Origin: Bacteroides ovatus
GTDB lineage: Bacteria > Bacteroidota > Bacteroidia > Bacteroidales > Bacteroidaceae
Direction: 5' to 3'
DNA: 64,000 bases
NCBI RefSeq assembly: GCF_001314995.1
Contig: NZ_CP012938.1
Location: 5,022,001-5,086,000 of the forward strand
Shown piece after piece: positions 10,401 through 18,728 of the stretch; within the stretch, counting starts at the first letter, position 1; each line of letters starts with the position of its first letter. The notes beneath the pieces were generated by a model. The model ran no database searches. It had not been told where the DNA came from and saw only the letters and a list, made by a program, of their open reading frames with translations. Both the position numbers and the translations under genes were made by a program.

Positions 10401-10607
10401 GCATACGATCTTCCTGAAAACTGGATAAAGAAGCTGATGTTGAAGAATATAAATATCTACGCTTTTGTAAACAACGCTTTGACATGGACCAACTATTCGG
10501 GATTCGATCCTGAATTCTCTACCAACAATCCTCTGCAGGTAGGTAAAGACTCTTACCGTTATCCGAGAAAGAGAGAATATGGTATTGGTTTTTCTGCAAA
10601 CTTTTAA
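7470..10607 (+). CDS. SusC-type TonB-dependent outer membrane transporter (PUL 1)
   Basis: 1045 residues from ATG 7470; the N-terminus is a classic signal peptide ending in PAYAQ. A carboxypeptidase-regulatory-like domain (about 35-115, VKGVIVDKTGFPLPGANV) is followed by the plug, opened by DEVVVVGYGTMKKRDVTGAI, and a 22-strand barrel ending in the aromatic IGFSANF. This length and order are normal for SusC, which with SusD forms the TonB-powered gate for oligosaccharides in the outer membrane. It is the first gene after the leader and is followed 13 bp later by susD. The imported sugar cannot be read from the sequence. Confidence 0.95.
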   Translation: MKNLQSRTKVRLLQSFLLISLSLFFLVNPAYAQGGFAVKGVIVDKTGFPLPGANVMEKGTSNGTITDLDGNFSLNVSKKGVTLTVSFMGYTPKDVVVKDKTMNITLEENSKLLDEVVVVGYGTMKKRDVTGAITSISSEAIEQKMATNVFEALQGTTAGVQVVSGSGQPGESSSIKIRGTSTFSAEGVTPLYIVDGVPLESIDGINTNDITSMEILKDAASAAIYGSRSANGVIIITTKSGQEGKARIDIKYNHSWGTLSHKVPQANRKERLLYDQYRKEYFETYGGGNPDESSDILNDPLNSFFNVDNDYLDMITSTAQKDQVDISVGGGTKKLKYFINTGYYNEKGIISNTGFQRLNTRINSDYSPTDWMNMGSRISLTYSKKKGLNEGTLLSAVLTRRPYFNTYYPDGSLVGVFNGQKNPIAQVNYTTDFTDSYKANFFQFFEIKFNKYLKFRANINANFYLDKRKKLEPSLITDEWQKQNKGYSYNYLNWNWMNEDILTYARKIKDHNFTAMVGVSAQQWRYENETFVGINSSTDFIYTMNAFAANLDLSSTGSTLSNHSMASIFARVTYDYKGRYLLNAIMRRDGSSRFAKENKWGNFPSVSVGWRFSDEKFMKFSKKFLEDGKIRASFGITGNEAIGNYDYIYSYSPNSIYDGVGGVIPTRIGKDNLKWEETKQFNLGLDLNFWNSRLTVTADYYDKYTDGLLANYQLPKESGFAYMKTNVGEMSNRGFEIAVTGDIIRTKDWKWNASFNISRNINRIEKLSEGKAYMEGDIWWMQEGGRVGDFYGFKSAGVFAYDESNAFTDKWEQLTPVFENGVFQYKYLLDGKEYTGNIRQKTLPNGKPFRGGDYNWEEPEGARDGVIDDNDRMVIGNAMPDVTGGLNTTVTWKNLSLYLGFYYSLGGQIYNAAEHNRNMFKYTGTTPSPEVIHNMWLHPGDQAIYPRPYNDDYNNARMGNSFYLEDASFIRLQNIRVAYDLPENWIKKLMLKNINIYAFVNNALTWTNYSGFDPEFSTNNPLQVGKDSYRYPRKREYGIGFSANF

Positions 10608-10620
10608 TTGAAGATATCGT

Positions 10621-12090
10621 ATGAAGAATATAAAATATTTTGTTGGAGCTGTATGCCTGGCTCTATCATTGAATAGCTGTTCAGACTTTCTGAATGAGGA
10701 ACCGGTAAGTGAAATTCCGGCAGGTGACATGTGGCAGACTGCCCGTGACGCTAAGGCAGGTATAAATGAAATCTATGGATTGTTACGTTCCACTTTACGG
10801 GAGAACTATTTCTATTGGGGTGAGTTCCGTTCGGATAATGTAGCTCCCGGAGCACCGGTAATGGCCGATCAGGCACGTGTTATCAACAACCTGATGTCTA
10901 CGGATGAGAAATGTGCAAAGTGGACGACTCTGTATCAGATGATTAACCAAGCAAATCTGGCTATTAAATATATTCCTAATATCAGTATGCCTGATGTGGC
11001 AGACCGAAATGACTATCTCGGACAAGCTTATGCATTGCGTGCTTTGGCCTACTTCTATGCTATCCGTGTTTGGGGAGACGTACCTTTGTTTATAGAACCT
11101 ACTGAAAAGTATTCGGAGGCCATCTACAAAGAGCGTACGGATAAAAACTACATTTTGGAACATGTCATTCTTCCGGACCTGAAGAAAGCGGAAGGACTGA
11201 TAAACCGTAACAAGAATTACGAACGTAAACGCATTTCTATCTGTGGCGTATGGGCCATCATGGCGGATGCTTATATGTGGACTAAAGAATATAATCTGGC
11301 TGACCAGACCATCGATAAGATGGCAACTATTGCTTCCAAAAAAGGCGGTCGTTTTGTAGACTTCGAACCTAGCATTGCTACTTGGCATACTATGTTTACG
11401 GAAGAGCTGACTAATAAACCTTCCGATGATACACCGGAAAATGATGAGTATAACTCCAGAGAGTTTATTTTTCTTGTTCATTTCAATATGGATGAAGTCG
11501 GCACGAATGGTTACAGTTATATGTATCAATGGTTTTCCGGTTCAGGGAATCGTGCGGCAGTCATATCTGATAAGTTTATGAGTATCTTTGATGAAAAGGA
11601 TATGAAAGGTGATTTACGTAAAGATTATACAGTGAAGAATTACCAAAATGGAAATGAATTGCGTAAATATATGGCAGGTGACATCAGTAACTCTTTGAAT
11701 AAGACATGCGAAGTAGCCTATCCAATCTATCGTTACACAGATATGATGTTGTTGCAAGCTGAAGCTCGTGCTCATCAGGGAAAATGGGGGGAAGCTTTGG
11801 ATTTAGTAAAAACTGTACGTGACCGTGCCGGATTGAATACACTGACTGAAAATGATTTTGCTTCAGAAGAAGAGGTAGTCAATTATATCTTGCGTGAACG
11901 TCAGGTGGAGTTAGCCGGTGAAGGACGCCGTTGGTTTGATTTGTTGCGTACCGGAAAGTGGAAGGAAGTGATGAAACCTATTAACGGTATGGAGCAGGAC
12001 GGCAATGAACTTTTCCCGATCCATTATTCACATATTTTGGAAAATCCGAAGATTGTGCAGAATACGTATTATGGTAATACTAACAACTAA
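10621..12090 (+). CDS. SusD/RagB-type glycan-binding lipoprotein (PUL 1)
   Basis: 489 residues; lipoprotein signal with acylated Cys20 (LSLNSC) followed by SDFLNEEP, a start typical of SusD. The internal TPR-like part shows QAYALRALAYFYAIRVWGDVPL, and the C-terminal part shows RERQVELAGEGRRWFDLLRTGKW, both family hallmarks. It should cap the SusC barrel at 7470-10607 and hand over oligosaccharide. It is translated 13 bp after susC. The fasciclin lipoprotein gene starts 13 bp after its stop. Confidence 0.95.
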   Translation: MKNIKYFVGAVCLALSLNSCSDFLNEEPVSEIPAGDMWQTARDAKAGINEIYGLLRSTLRENYFYWGEFRSDNVAPGAPVMADQARVINNLMSTDEKCAKWTTLYQMINQANLAIKYIPNISMPDVADRNDYLGQAYALRALAYFYAIRVWGDVPLFIEPTEKYSEAIYKERTDKNYILEHVILPDLKKAEGLINRNKNYERKRISICGVWAIMADAYMWTKEYNLADQTIDKMATIASKKGGRFVDFEPSIATWHTMFTEELTNKPSDDTPENDEYNSREFIFLVHFNMDEVGTNGYSYMYQWFSGSGNRAAVISDKFMSIFDEKDMKGDLRKDYTVKNYQNGNELRKYMAGDISNSLNKTCEVAYPIYRYTDMMLLQAEARAHQGKWGEALDLVKTVRDRAGLNTLTENDFASEEEVVNYILRERQVELAGEGRRWFDLLRTGKWKEVMKPINGMEQDGNELFPIHYSHILENPKIVQNTYYGNTNN

Positions 12091-12103
12091 AAAGGTAGAA
12101 GCA

Positions 12104-12715
12104 ATGAAAAAGACAATATTATATAAGACTCTTTTCTTTTGTTGGACAATTTTGGCATTGACCGGTTGTGACCTGGACTTGCAAAAGAACTATGATTATG
12201 AGCCTTCGGTGGATGATCCGTATGTAAAAGTGACAGCATGGGAATATTTTCAGGATCACAAAGATATGTTCTCGGAGTTGATAGCAGCTATCGAGTATAC
12301 AGGTTTGAAGGACTATTATACCCAGACTGATAATAAATATACTTTTCTGGCTTTGAATAATGCCGGTATGCAGCTTTATCGGGAGAATGAATTTGCAGGC
12401 GTAGCTTCCATTACAGATTGTGATAAAGAAAAGGTGAAGAATATGTTGCTTTATCATATTGTAGATGGAGAATATAGTTCTTATGGGCAATTGCAGGTAG
12501 AACCGATGTTCGTCTTGACTATGCTGAAAGGTGAGACTGGATTGATGACAATGTCTGTATGGAAAAATCCATGGCAGGCTGCAGTAGGTAAGATTCTGGT
12601 AAATCAGACCGGAAGCAACGGAAAATCTCCGCAACGGCAAGCTAAGACTAGCAATATTCTGCCGACAAACGGTGTGATTCATATATTTGAGAACTATTGC
12701 AAATATTCCAAATAA
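12104..12715 (+). CDS. fasciclin (FAS1) domain lipoprotein
   Basis: 203 residues from ATG 12104, 13 bp after susD; a longer frame from 12005 overlaps susD and lacks a signal. The lipobox LTGC puts the lipid at Cys22. The rest fits one FAS1 domain: KYTFLALNNAGMQLY (H1-like box) and LLYHIVDGEY, ending with ILPTNGVIHIFENY (H2-like box). FAS1 domains bind proteins or glycans at surfaces. In SusE position of a PUL it is likely a surface accessory binding protein; no enzymatic residues are recognisable. The domain call is good; the function is inference. Confidence 0.8.
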   Translation: MKKTILYKTLFFCWTILALTGCDLDLQKNYDYEPSVDDPYVKVTAWEYFQDHKDMFSELIAAIEYTGLKDYYTQTDNKYTFLALNNAGMQLYRENEFAGVASITDCDKEKVKNMLLYHIVDGEYSSYGQLQVEPMFVLTMLKGETGLMTMSVWKNPWQAAVGKILVNQTGSNGKSPQRQAKTSNILPTNGVIHIFENYCKYSK

Positions 12716-12743
12716 CCACAGTTAATTAAAAAGAGAACTAATT

Positions 12744-14282
12744 ATGATTCGTAAAATATATACCTTATTAATATTAGGACTTTGCTTGGGCTTTGCTGCC
12801 TGTGGCGACGATAATGATGGACTGGATCCTAATGCAGCAGCTCCTGTGATTAATTTTCCTATGGAGCAGCTGGACGTTGATTTGAATAAAGTAGACAATC
12901 TGCCGGTAGTGGCTGTTATTAAATCACAGGCAGGGCTTCAGAGCGTGACAATGAAATTGCAGACGGTAGAGGGAGTGACAGAATATAAAACTGTAACCGA
13001 CTTTTTTAACCCCAACTCTTACAGCTTGTCTGAAAACTTGGAGTACAATGCAAATTATGAAGCTTTTATCATTGAAGCTACGGATAAACTGAATCATGTT
13101 ACGAGTGGGACTTTACCAATTGCTGTTACCGATGTAATGGCACGTCCTGTCATTACATTCGATCCGGAAGAGATTGTATATGATGAGATGGATGAAAATC
13201 CGGTAATGCCTCGTACCACTTTTAAAATTGTTTCGGAAGCTGGTTTGAAGAAAGTAGAAAGATTCTTAGTCTCTGCCGACGGACAAACACCGAAAGGCGG
13301 AGATGTGCTGAATGGCGACAAAACGTATGAGCACGATGAACTGATAGAATATAAAGAAGGCGATAAGGGTTTTAAAGTGAAAGCGGAAGATATCTATGGT
13401 AATATCACAATTTCTACTTTGCAGGTGTCATATAAGACAGTTCCGGTTCCTGTATTGACCTTGGGTAAAGAGCTAATTACTACTGATGAAGGAGTAGATA
13501 CGGAAGTTCCGATGCACATCGAATCCGTTCGCGGTGTAAAACAGGTAGCTATCTTCCGGGTGGAGAATGGAGTAAGTACAGAAATTTTCCATGAGCAGAT
13601 AGTGGGCGATAACAAGAATTTTGATTATACCCCTAAGGTGCAATTGACAGAAGAAACATCTCAACTCAAGGTGGTTGTTTCTGATGGTCGGGAAGGCAAG
13701 GAAGTTATAGGGATCGTAAAGACCTATGTGAATATGGAAGTTGTCCAACTTAAGGTTGGCAGTCATGTATTGGCCAATGCCGAACCGTTCGCTCTGATTT
13801 CGTTGAATGATATGAAAACGTATTCGGTAGATGAAGCTATTTCCAGTGTGGAAAGCGCTAAGAATGTTGATATAAAGTTCTTTATAAATTCTGCTAATAG
13901 TGTTCTTTCTTTCCGTTTCTATTCGATGGAGAATGTAGATAGCAAGAATAGTCTGTATAAAGGATCGGGCGGAAAGTCCTTGAGCAATCTGCCGGCTAAG
14001 AATATGACAAAATTTGTGTTATTCCCGGCAGGCTTTGATTACGATACGGCTTCTCGTTCCTCTATTAAGAATGAATATTTGGCCGGAAGTGCCGATCAGA
14101 AAGTGTATATGACAATTGATAACTTTGTCGGTAGTGTGATTGGATTTAAGACTAGTGGTAATTCAAGTGCTGGTGGAGAAAGATATGGTGTCATGAAAGT
14201 TCTTGATGTCTCCGGTAAGATGGATAATAATACGACCAAACAGATAGCAACTGTTGAAATCAAATTCCCTAAGAAGAAGTAA
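12744..14282 (+). CDS. Ig-like repeat surface lipoprotein, possible glycan-binding protein
   Basis: 512 residues with lipobox FAAC (Cys20) followed by acidic GDDNDG, a signature often linked to surface export in Bacteroides. From about residue 34 three related beta-rich units of about 100 residues follow, starting near 34, 133 and 234 (PVINFPMEQ, PVITFDPEE, PVLTLGKEL), each with an S-x-x-GLK/VK-x-V segment. A different C-terminal domain of about 170 residues follows and probably binds ligand. I do not recognise a named family. The position after susC-susD-FAS1 fits a SusE/SusF or SGBP role. Confidence 0.7.
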   Translation: MIRKIYTLLILGLCLGFAACGDDNDGLDPNAAAPVINFPMEQLDVDLNKVDNLPVVAVIKSQAGLQSVTMKLQTVEGVTEYKTVTDFFNPNSYSLSENLEYNANYEAFIIEATDKLNHVTSGTLPIAVTDVMARPVITFDPEEIVYDEMDENPVMPRTTFKIVSEAGLKKVERFLVSADGQTPKGGDVLNGDKTYEHDELIEYKEGDKGFKVKAEDIYGNITISTLQVSYKTVPVPVLTLGKELITTDEGVDTEVPMHIESVRGVKQVAIFRVENGVSTEIFHEQIVGDNKNFDYTPKVQLTEETSQLKVVVSDGREGKEVIGIVKTYVNMEVVQLKVGSHVLANAEPFALISLNDMKTYSVDEAISSVESAKNVDIKFFINSANSVLSFRFYSMENVDSKNSLYKGSGGKSLSNLPAKNMTKFVLFPAGFDYDTASRSSIKNEYLAGSADQKVYMTIDNFVGSVIGFKTSGNSSAGGERYGVMKVLDVSGKMDNNTTKQIATVEIKFPKKK

Positions 14283-14308
14283 GCAGGGTAGTATTACCTA
14301 CCGCCTGA

Positions 14309-14342
14309 AGTCTTAATAGAAAACTTCTTTTCTATTAAGACT
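14309..14342. terminator. AT-rich hairpin after the binding-protein genes
   Basis: Perfect 14-bp stem, AGTCTTAATAGAAA (14309-14322) with its complement at 14329-14342, and a six-base loop. It lies 26 bp after the stop of the Ig-like lipoprotein. It lacks a T-run, so it may be a weak terminator, a pause site or an mRNA-stabilising 3' end rather than a full terminator. Confidence 0.4.
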
Positions 14343-14386
14343 AAACTTCCCTTTCATTGGGAGTAAAGTTTCTCTCTGTCCGATAC

Positions 14387-14480
14387 AAACTATAAACGAA
14401 GCTTACGTTTTTATAAATGCAAGTTGCGTTTATAAAAACAAAACTTGCAATTATAAAAACAAAGCTTGCGTTTATAGTTT
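14387..14480. repeat. 94-bp quasi-palindrome built of about 21-bp units
   Basis: The outer arms 14387-14416 and 14451-14480 are inverted repeats (left begins AAACTATAAACGAAGCTTAC; reverse complement of the right begins AAACTATAAACGCAAGCTTT). The inner arms TGCAAGTT (14418-14425) and AACTTGCA (14442-14449) are also inverted. Read as a tandem array, about four units of 21-22 bp with consensus near AAGCTTGCGTTTATAAAAAC are seen. The gap 14283-14671 (389 bp) holds this, the hairpin before it and no gene. Confidence 0.75.
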
Positions 14481-14671
14481 ATAATAAGGATAAAAGAAGT
14501 TTGCAACAAGGGGGAAGGAAGTTCTCTCCTAGTGGAGGATAACTTTTCTATTAATAGCCGACGCGAGAGTTATTAACAGCTATCCCGGTGAACAGTAGAT
14601 AGAGTATACGAAAGATGCGATTGATAACAAATACGATGGTTAAGTAATAATGTGCAGTAGCTGAAAGTAAT

Positions 14672-15799
14672 ATGAGAAAACATATAATATATAGATATTT
14701 CCTCTTTTTATCTTTGGTCGGACTGATGCAGTTGACGCTTAGCTGTTCCTCCTCTTCCAACGAAATAGAACCTTTGAAACCGGAAGGAGAAGATACTCCT
14801 TTGGAAAAAGATGAATATACTTTTATGAATGTAGAATACCGGAAGTGGCAGAACGGAACTTTCCAGGCATGGACAACGGCAGATTCAAGGGAAACACGTA
14901 CCATTGATAATATGAATTGGTATACTCCCTCTTCGGATTATAGCCGGACTGCATGGGGAGGACGAATCGGTTTACAACCTTCATCTGTGGTTGGAAAAGA
15001 AGGCTTTTTCCGAGTGGCTAATTGTGGAGGCCGTTCTTATTTGCTCGATCCGGATAATGGAGCTGTTATCATTCATGGAATTCAGCATGTTCGTCCGGGA
15101 GAATCTACTGCTCATAAGAAGGCTTTCGGTACTCGATACGGTAGTGAGGCGCGATGGAGTGAAGAGACTGGCAAACTGTTAGCAGACAATCATATAAACT
15201 ATATTTCGTATGGCTCGAACCGTATTGAAGTATTTCCTGCTGCAGTACGTGGTAACTTGTTGACCCCTAAGACGCAAAAGATTGCTTATGCAGAGAATCT
15301 GTATCTGCTTCGTACCTTTATGTGGGATATGAGTAAGAATTTGGGCTACGCGTTTGATGATGACAAATATAATCGCTTAGTTCTTCTTTTTGAACCCACA
15401 TTTGCTACGTACATAGATCGTCTCGTACAAGAGAAGTCAGCTTTATTTGCCGGTGACCGGCATTTTATAGGTTTCTATCTTGACAATGAATTGCCATTTG
15501 CCAGTTATCAGGGAACTGGATATGCTAATACTGAAGGAGGTGGCTGGTTGGTGCATACACAAAAAAATAGAGGTGAGTTTTATCAGAACTTCTGTCTTCG
15601 TTTGCTTGAAACTCGAAACTGTGTAGGCTGGGTACATTTTGAGTATAATGATGGTTACGATTCTAACGGAAAAGCTTCTAATAAAGGAGTGGTTTCCATC
15701 GAATACGAACCTTATGAATCTTTTCTGTCGCAGATGCGGCAGTTGAATCTTTCAGTTCATTCATTGATCGATTATTACGATATAAAATCGGTTCAATAG
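14672..15799 (+). CDS. agarase-like glycoside hydrolase lipoprotein, apparently shortened
   Basis: 375 residues; lipobox LTLSC (Cys25). The sequence follows the clan GH-A agarase-like pattern: GFFRVANCGGRSYLLDPDNG (the usual 'enzyme acts on what is in the dish' opening strand), AFGTRYGSEARWSEET, then FIGFYLDNELPF with DNE at 271-273 as the expected acid/base (Glu273), and near the end VGWVHFEYNDGYDSNGKASN. Only about 40 residues separate DNE from the last strand, where relatives I know carry well over 100, so strands 5-7 seem largely missing; Glu288 (ANTEGG) is the only candidate nucleophile. It may be inactive or binding-only. Preceded by the palindrome region; 51 bp to the next gene. Confidence 0.6.
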   Translation: MRKHIIYRYFLFLSLVGLMQLTLSCSSSSNEIEPLKPEGEDTPLEKDEYTFMNVEYRKWQNGTFQAWTTADSRETRTIDNMNWYTPSSDYSRTAWGGRIGLQPSSVVGKEGFFRVANCGGRSYLLDPDNGAVIIHGIQHVRPGESTAHKKAFGTRYGSEARWSEETGKLLADNHINYISYGSNRIEVFPAAVRGNLLTPKTQKIAYAENLYLLRTFMWDMSKNLGYAFDDDKYNRLVLLFEPTFATYIDRLVQEKSALFAGDRHFIGFYLDNELPFASYQGTGYANTEGGGWLVHTQKNRGEFYQNFCLRLLETRNCVGWVHFEYNDGYDSNGKASNKGVVSIEYEPYESFLSQMRQLNLSVHSLIDYYDIKSVQ

Positions 15800-15850
15800 A
15801 TTGACGGAAACTTTAAATAGACAAATTGAATATTTAGAATTAAAATAGTT

Positions 15851-16870
15851 ATGACCATGAAGAAGTTTAGTTTATTTGCAATCCTTTTAGGATTTAATAT
15901 AGCTTTGGGAGCATGTTCCGATGATGATGCCGCTCCTGTAGTAAAAAATGAAATCTTTCAACTTCCGGAAAAGGCTTATGTACTGGCGGAACAATCCAGA
16001 CGGGCTATTGTCATCAGAGATGCGGAGACGCACCGCAATATTTGGAGTTGGGATCCTTATACTGCCTGTGTTCCTGCTGCACAGCAGGGTTGGTTTGTCA
16101 ATCCGAGTGAAGTAAAACCGGTTTTCAATAGACGCTATATCTTGATGACTGCCTCCGGCGGAGCTGTGGCTTTAATCCGTTTGTCCGATCATAAATTAAT
16201 GTTCTACGCAAATTGCGGACAGAATCCCCACTCTGCGGAGGTATTGCCCGATGGAAATATCGTGACGGCAGAATCTAAATCCGGTGAAATCAATACCTTT
16301 GTGGTTGACACGGTTAAGGTATTGGGAGCAAAAGCTAATACGGTGAAGTTGGGTAATGCGCATAATGTTGTTTGGGATAAGAAAAGATCGTATCTTTATG
16401 CTACAGCTACCAAAAAAGAGGGAGTGACTGCATTATTCCGTTTTAAGTACGATGGCAACCGGAGTAATCCCAAGTTAATAAATCAGACTACCCTTTATAC
16501 ATTCAGCAATGAATCGGGTGGGCATGATTTGTTCCCGGTATATGGTGAAGAAGATAAATTATGGCTTACTGCTGCTTCGGCTGTCTATAAGTTTGATTTG
16601 ACTGGAGTTACCGACGCTACGACTAATGACTCTACCGAACCTACTTGCGAGAAAGTTTACAGCATAGCCGATATAAAAAGCATCTGCAACGGACCGGACG
16701 GAATCCTGATGCTGAAACCGACTGAAGAGTGGTGGGCAGAAGGACTTGTAAATGAGAAGGGAGAAGAACTTTTCAAAATGGACGAAGCCAAGATTTATAA
16801 AGGCCGTTGGATGATAGACAATCTTTTCAGTTATCCGGAAAAGCATGATTTCGTGTTGAGTGAGGACTGA
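15851..16870 (+). CDS. beta-propeller-like lipoprotein of unknown function
   Basis: 339 residues; ATG 15851, with a second ATG two codons later. Lipobox ALGAC (Cys22) followed by SDDD. The sequence has repeated strand patterns typical of a propeller or strictosidine-synthase-like fold: NIWSWDP, PHSAEVLPDGNIVTAESKSG, LGNAHNVVWDKKRSYLYATA, SGGHDLFPVYGEEDKLWLTA, GPDGILML. Conserved histidines in these blades (PHSAE, NAHNV, GGHDLF) could hold a metal. It resembles the uncharacterised DUF6528 group of Bacteroides, from memory only. No catalytic assignment is possible. It lies 51 bp after the agarase-like gene and 56 bp before the GH99-like gene, so the three are probably one operon. Confidence 0.6.
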   Translation: MTMKKFSLFAILLGFNIALGACSDDDAAPVVKNEIFQLPEKAYVLAEQSRRAIVIRDAETHRNIWSWDPYTACVPAAQQGWFVNPSEVKPVFNRRYILMTASGGAVALIRLSDHKLMFYANCGQNPHSAEVLPDGNIVTAESKSGEINTFVVDTVKVLGAKANTVKLGNAHNVVWDKKRSYLYATATKKEGVTALFRFKYDGNRSNPKLINQTTLYTFSNESGGHDLFPVYGEEDKLWLTAASAVYKFDLTGVTDATTNDSTEPTCEKVYSIADIKSICNGPDGILMLKPTEEWWAEGLVNEKGEELFKMDEAKIYKGRWMIDNLFSYPEKHDFVLSED

Positions 16871-16926
16871 TTAAGTATGGTGGAAGATTGATTAAGTACA
16901 TAAGTTGAATAATTAAGTTTGGAACA

Positions 16927-18720
16927 ATGAGGAAACTTCTTCTTTTTTTATTGGTATCTATCGCATTACCGGCCTTGGCGCAGAATGGAAAGAAAGTGTA
17001 TGCCGACTTTCACGGAGTGCGCTATACCCGGCAGCATGACGGAAAGCTGGGGCGTTGGGAGATGTATGCCAATACGGAAAAATCAAGTACCGGAAGGAAG
17101 TCGCTGTGTTATAATGCCGATCTGATAGACAGCGAAGGACGGCATGAGATAGCGGCAGTGGCTTATCCCCAAGTCGGAATGCAGTCCAATCTCGATCCCG
17201 ATTATATCGAATATCAGATATTGTCGGCAAAAGCGGCTAAGATAGATGGATTCTTTATCGAATGGGGATTCAAGCCTCACGAAAATGACATCTTGCTGCG
17301 TGAGATGCAGAAAGTGGCAGCAAAGTATGACTTTGAAATCGGCGTAAACTGGTGCGACGGTTGGTTGTATTATGACTGGATTACTAAACTTTATCCGGAA
17401 ATCAATACCCGTGAGGCAAAGACCGAATACATGGCCAAATGTTACCAATATCTGGTGGATAGCGTCTTTACCGGTCCTACAGCTCCTATGGTGAAGGGAA
17501 TGCCTGTTTTTTATCATTTCGGTCCCGGAGCGAAAGTGGATGAATATAAGAAAGTATTATCATTGGCGAAATTACCGCAAGGAATGAAGCAACCGGTTGC
17601 TTTACGCCGTTGGGCAGATTGGGGAAAACTGGAAAATGATAAATATATCCCCGTCACTCGTAGCGATGAAATGGATACCTGGAAAGAAGTGGGAGAAATA
17701 CCGACTGCATGGCTTCCTGCCCGTGTCCGTACAAGAGATCAGGCACATGCCGAATGGGATAATTACGCCACTCAGGATGATGTTATCGAGTTTATGAAAC
17801 CTTTCCGTGATTCAATTTGGCATAGTAACAATCCTGCTTATACCATTAAGTCGGGATTTGCCATGCCGGGAATGGATAACCGGGGATGTGCGGGCTGGGG
17901 ACGTGGACACTTCTATTATATCCCACGTAACAATGGAGAAACTTATCAAAGTATGTGGAAGTTCTGTATGGCAGAGAAGGACAGCCTGGACATGATGTTT
18001 ATCGCTTCGTGGAGTGACTATACCGAAGGACACGAAATAGAGCCGACCATTGAAAACGGTGACCGTGAACTACGTACGACTTTAAAGTATGCGGCGGAAT
18101 TCAAAGACGAACAGGCGGACGAGCGTGGATTAACCTTACCTTTAATGCTTTTCCGGCTGCGAAAAGAAGCCCGTTTCCTGGAAAAGACGAAGATGGACGT
18201 ATCCGCTTGTCAACGTTCGCTCGATAAGGCAGCATTGTTGATTAGCCAGGGACGTTATCCGGTGGCAATAGGCTTGTTGTCACAAATAGAAAATGATGTC
18301 AAGACGGCAAAATCCGCTTTGGCGGTTGAGATGATGCGTTTGCGTGAGTCGGACATGAAGATTCAGGGAAAGCGAAAATCCGGTGGTTACAGTGCCGAAG
18401 AAACCCTCTCTATTTCTTTGCCAAAAGAGCTGGTTTCCAAACTACAAATGAATAACTATGTAGGCTATCTTTATTTTGAGTATTTGGACAAAGGAAATGA
18501 ATCCCTTTTTATACGTTCGTCTACGCTGCGTGAACCGAAAGAACCGTTTAAAATTGTGTCCCGGATACGTACCGACAACACGGGTGAATGGAAAAGCGCA
18601 AAAGTAGAATTGTATAAGGATAATATCGTGAATGGATTCAATATGCCTACTTTCTATTTAAAAGGAAATGTCGTAGTCCGTAATTTGTCATTGGGCTATA
18701 CGATCTACACAGTCAAATAA
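16927..18720 (+). CDS. GH71/GH99-like glycoside hydrolase
   Basis: 597 residues with a cleavable signal peptide (LPALAQ), so periplasmic or secreted. The N-terminal 380 residues follow the GH99/GH71-like barrel: YADFHGVRYT, AAVAYPQVGMQS, KIDGFFIEWG, IGVNWCDGWLYYD, and at the end of the barrel ASWSDYTEGHEIEPT, which lines up with the GH99 motif WNEWHEGTQIEP. In GH99 endo-mannosidases the two catalytic glutamates are three residues apart in that motif; here they are Asp364 and Glu367, so the first is changed to Asp. The C-terminal part has a helical linker and a beta-sandwich-like tail. It would be expected to act on an alpha-linked backbone or branch, but the linkage is unknown. Confidence 0.7.
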   Translation: MRKLLLFLLVSIALPALAQNGKKVYADFHGVRYTRQHDGKLGRWEMYANTEKSSTGRKSLCYNADLIDSEGRHEIAAVAYPQVGMQSNLDPDYIEYQILSAKAAKIDGFFIEWGFKPHENDILLREMQKVAAKYDFEIGVNWCDGWLYYDWITKLYPEINTREAKTEYMAKCYQYLVDSVFTGPTAPMVKGMPVFYHFGPGAKVDEYKKVLSLAKLPQGMKQPVALRRWADWGKLENDKYIPVTRSDEMDTWKEVGEIPTAWLPARVRTRDQAHAEWDNYATQDDVIEFMKPFRDSIWHSNNPAYTIKSGFAMPGMDNRGCAGWGRGHFYYIPRNNGETYQSMWKFCMAEKDSLDMMFIASWSDYTEGHEIEPTIENGDRELRTTLKYAAEFKDEQADERGLTLPLMLFRLRKEARFLEKTKMDVSACQRSLDKAALLISQGRYPVAIGLLSQIENDVKTAKSALAVEMMRLRESDMKIQGKRKSGGYSAEETLSISLPKELVSKLQMNNYVGYLYFEYLDKGNESLFIRSSTLREPKEPFKIVSRIRTDNTGEWKSAKVELYKDNIVNGFNMPTFYLKGNVVVRNLSLGYTIYTVK

Positions 18721-18728
18721 ATGCATGG

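Noticed and set aside
12005..12103. N-terminal extension of the FAS1 lipoprotein
   Set aside because: It overlaps the end of susD in another frame and would hide the lipoprotein signal that begins at 12104.
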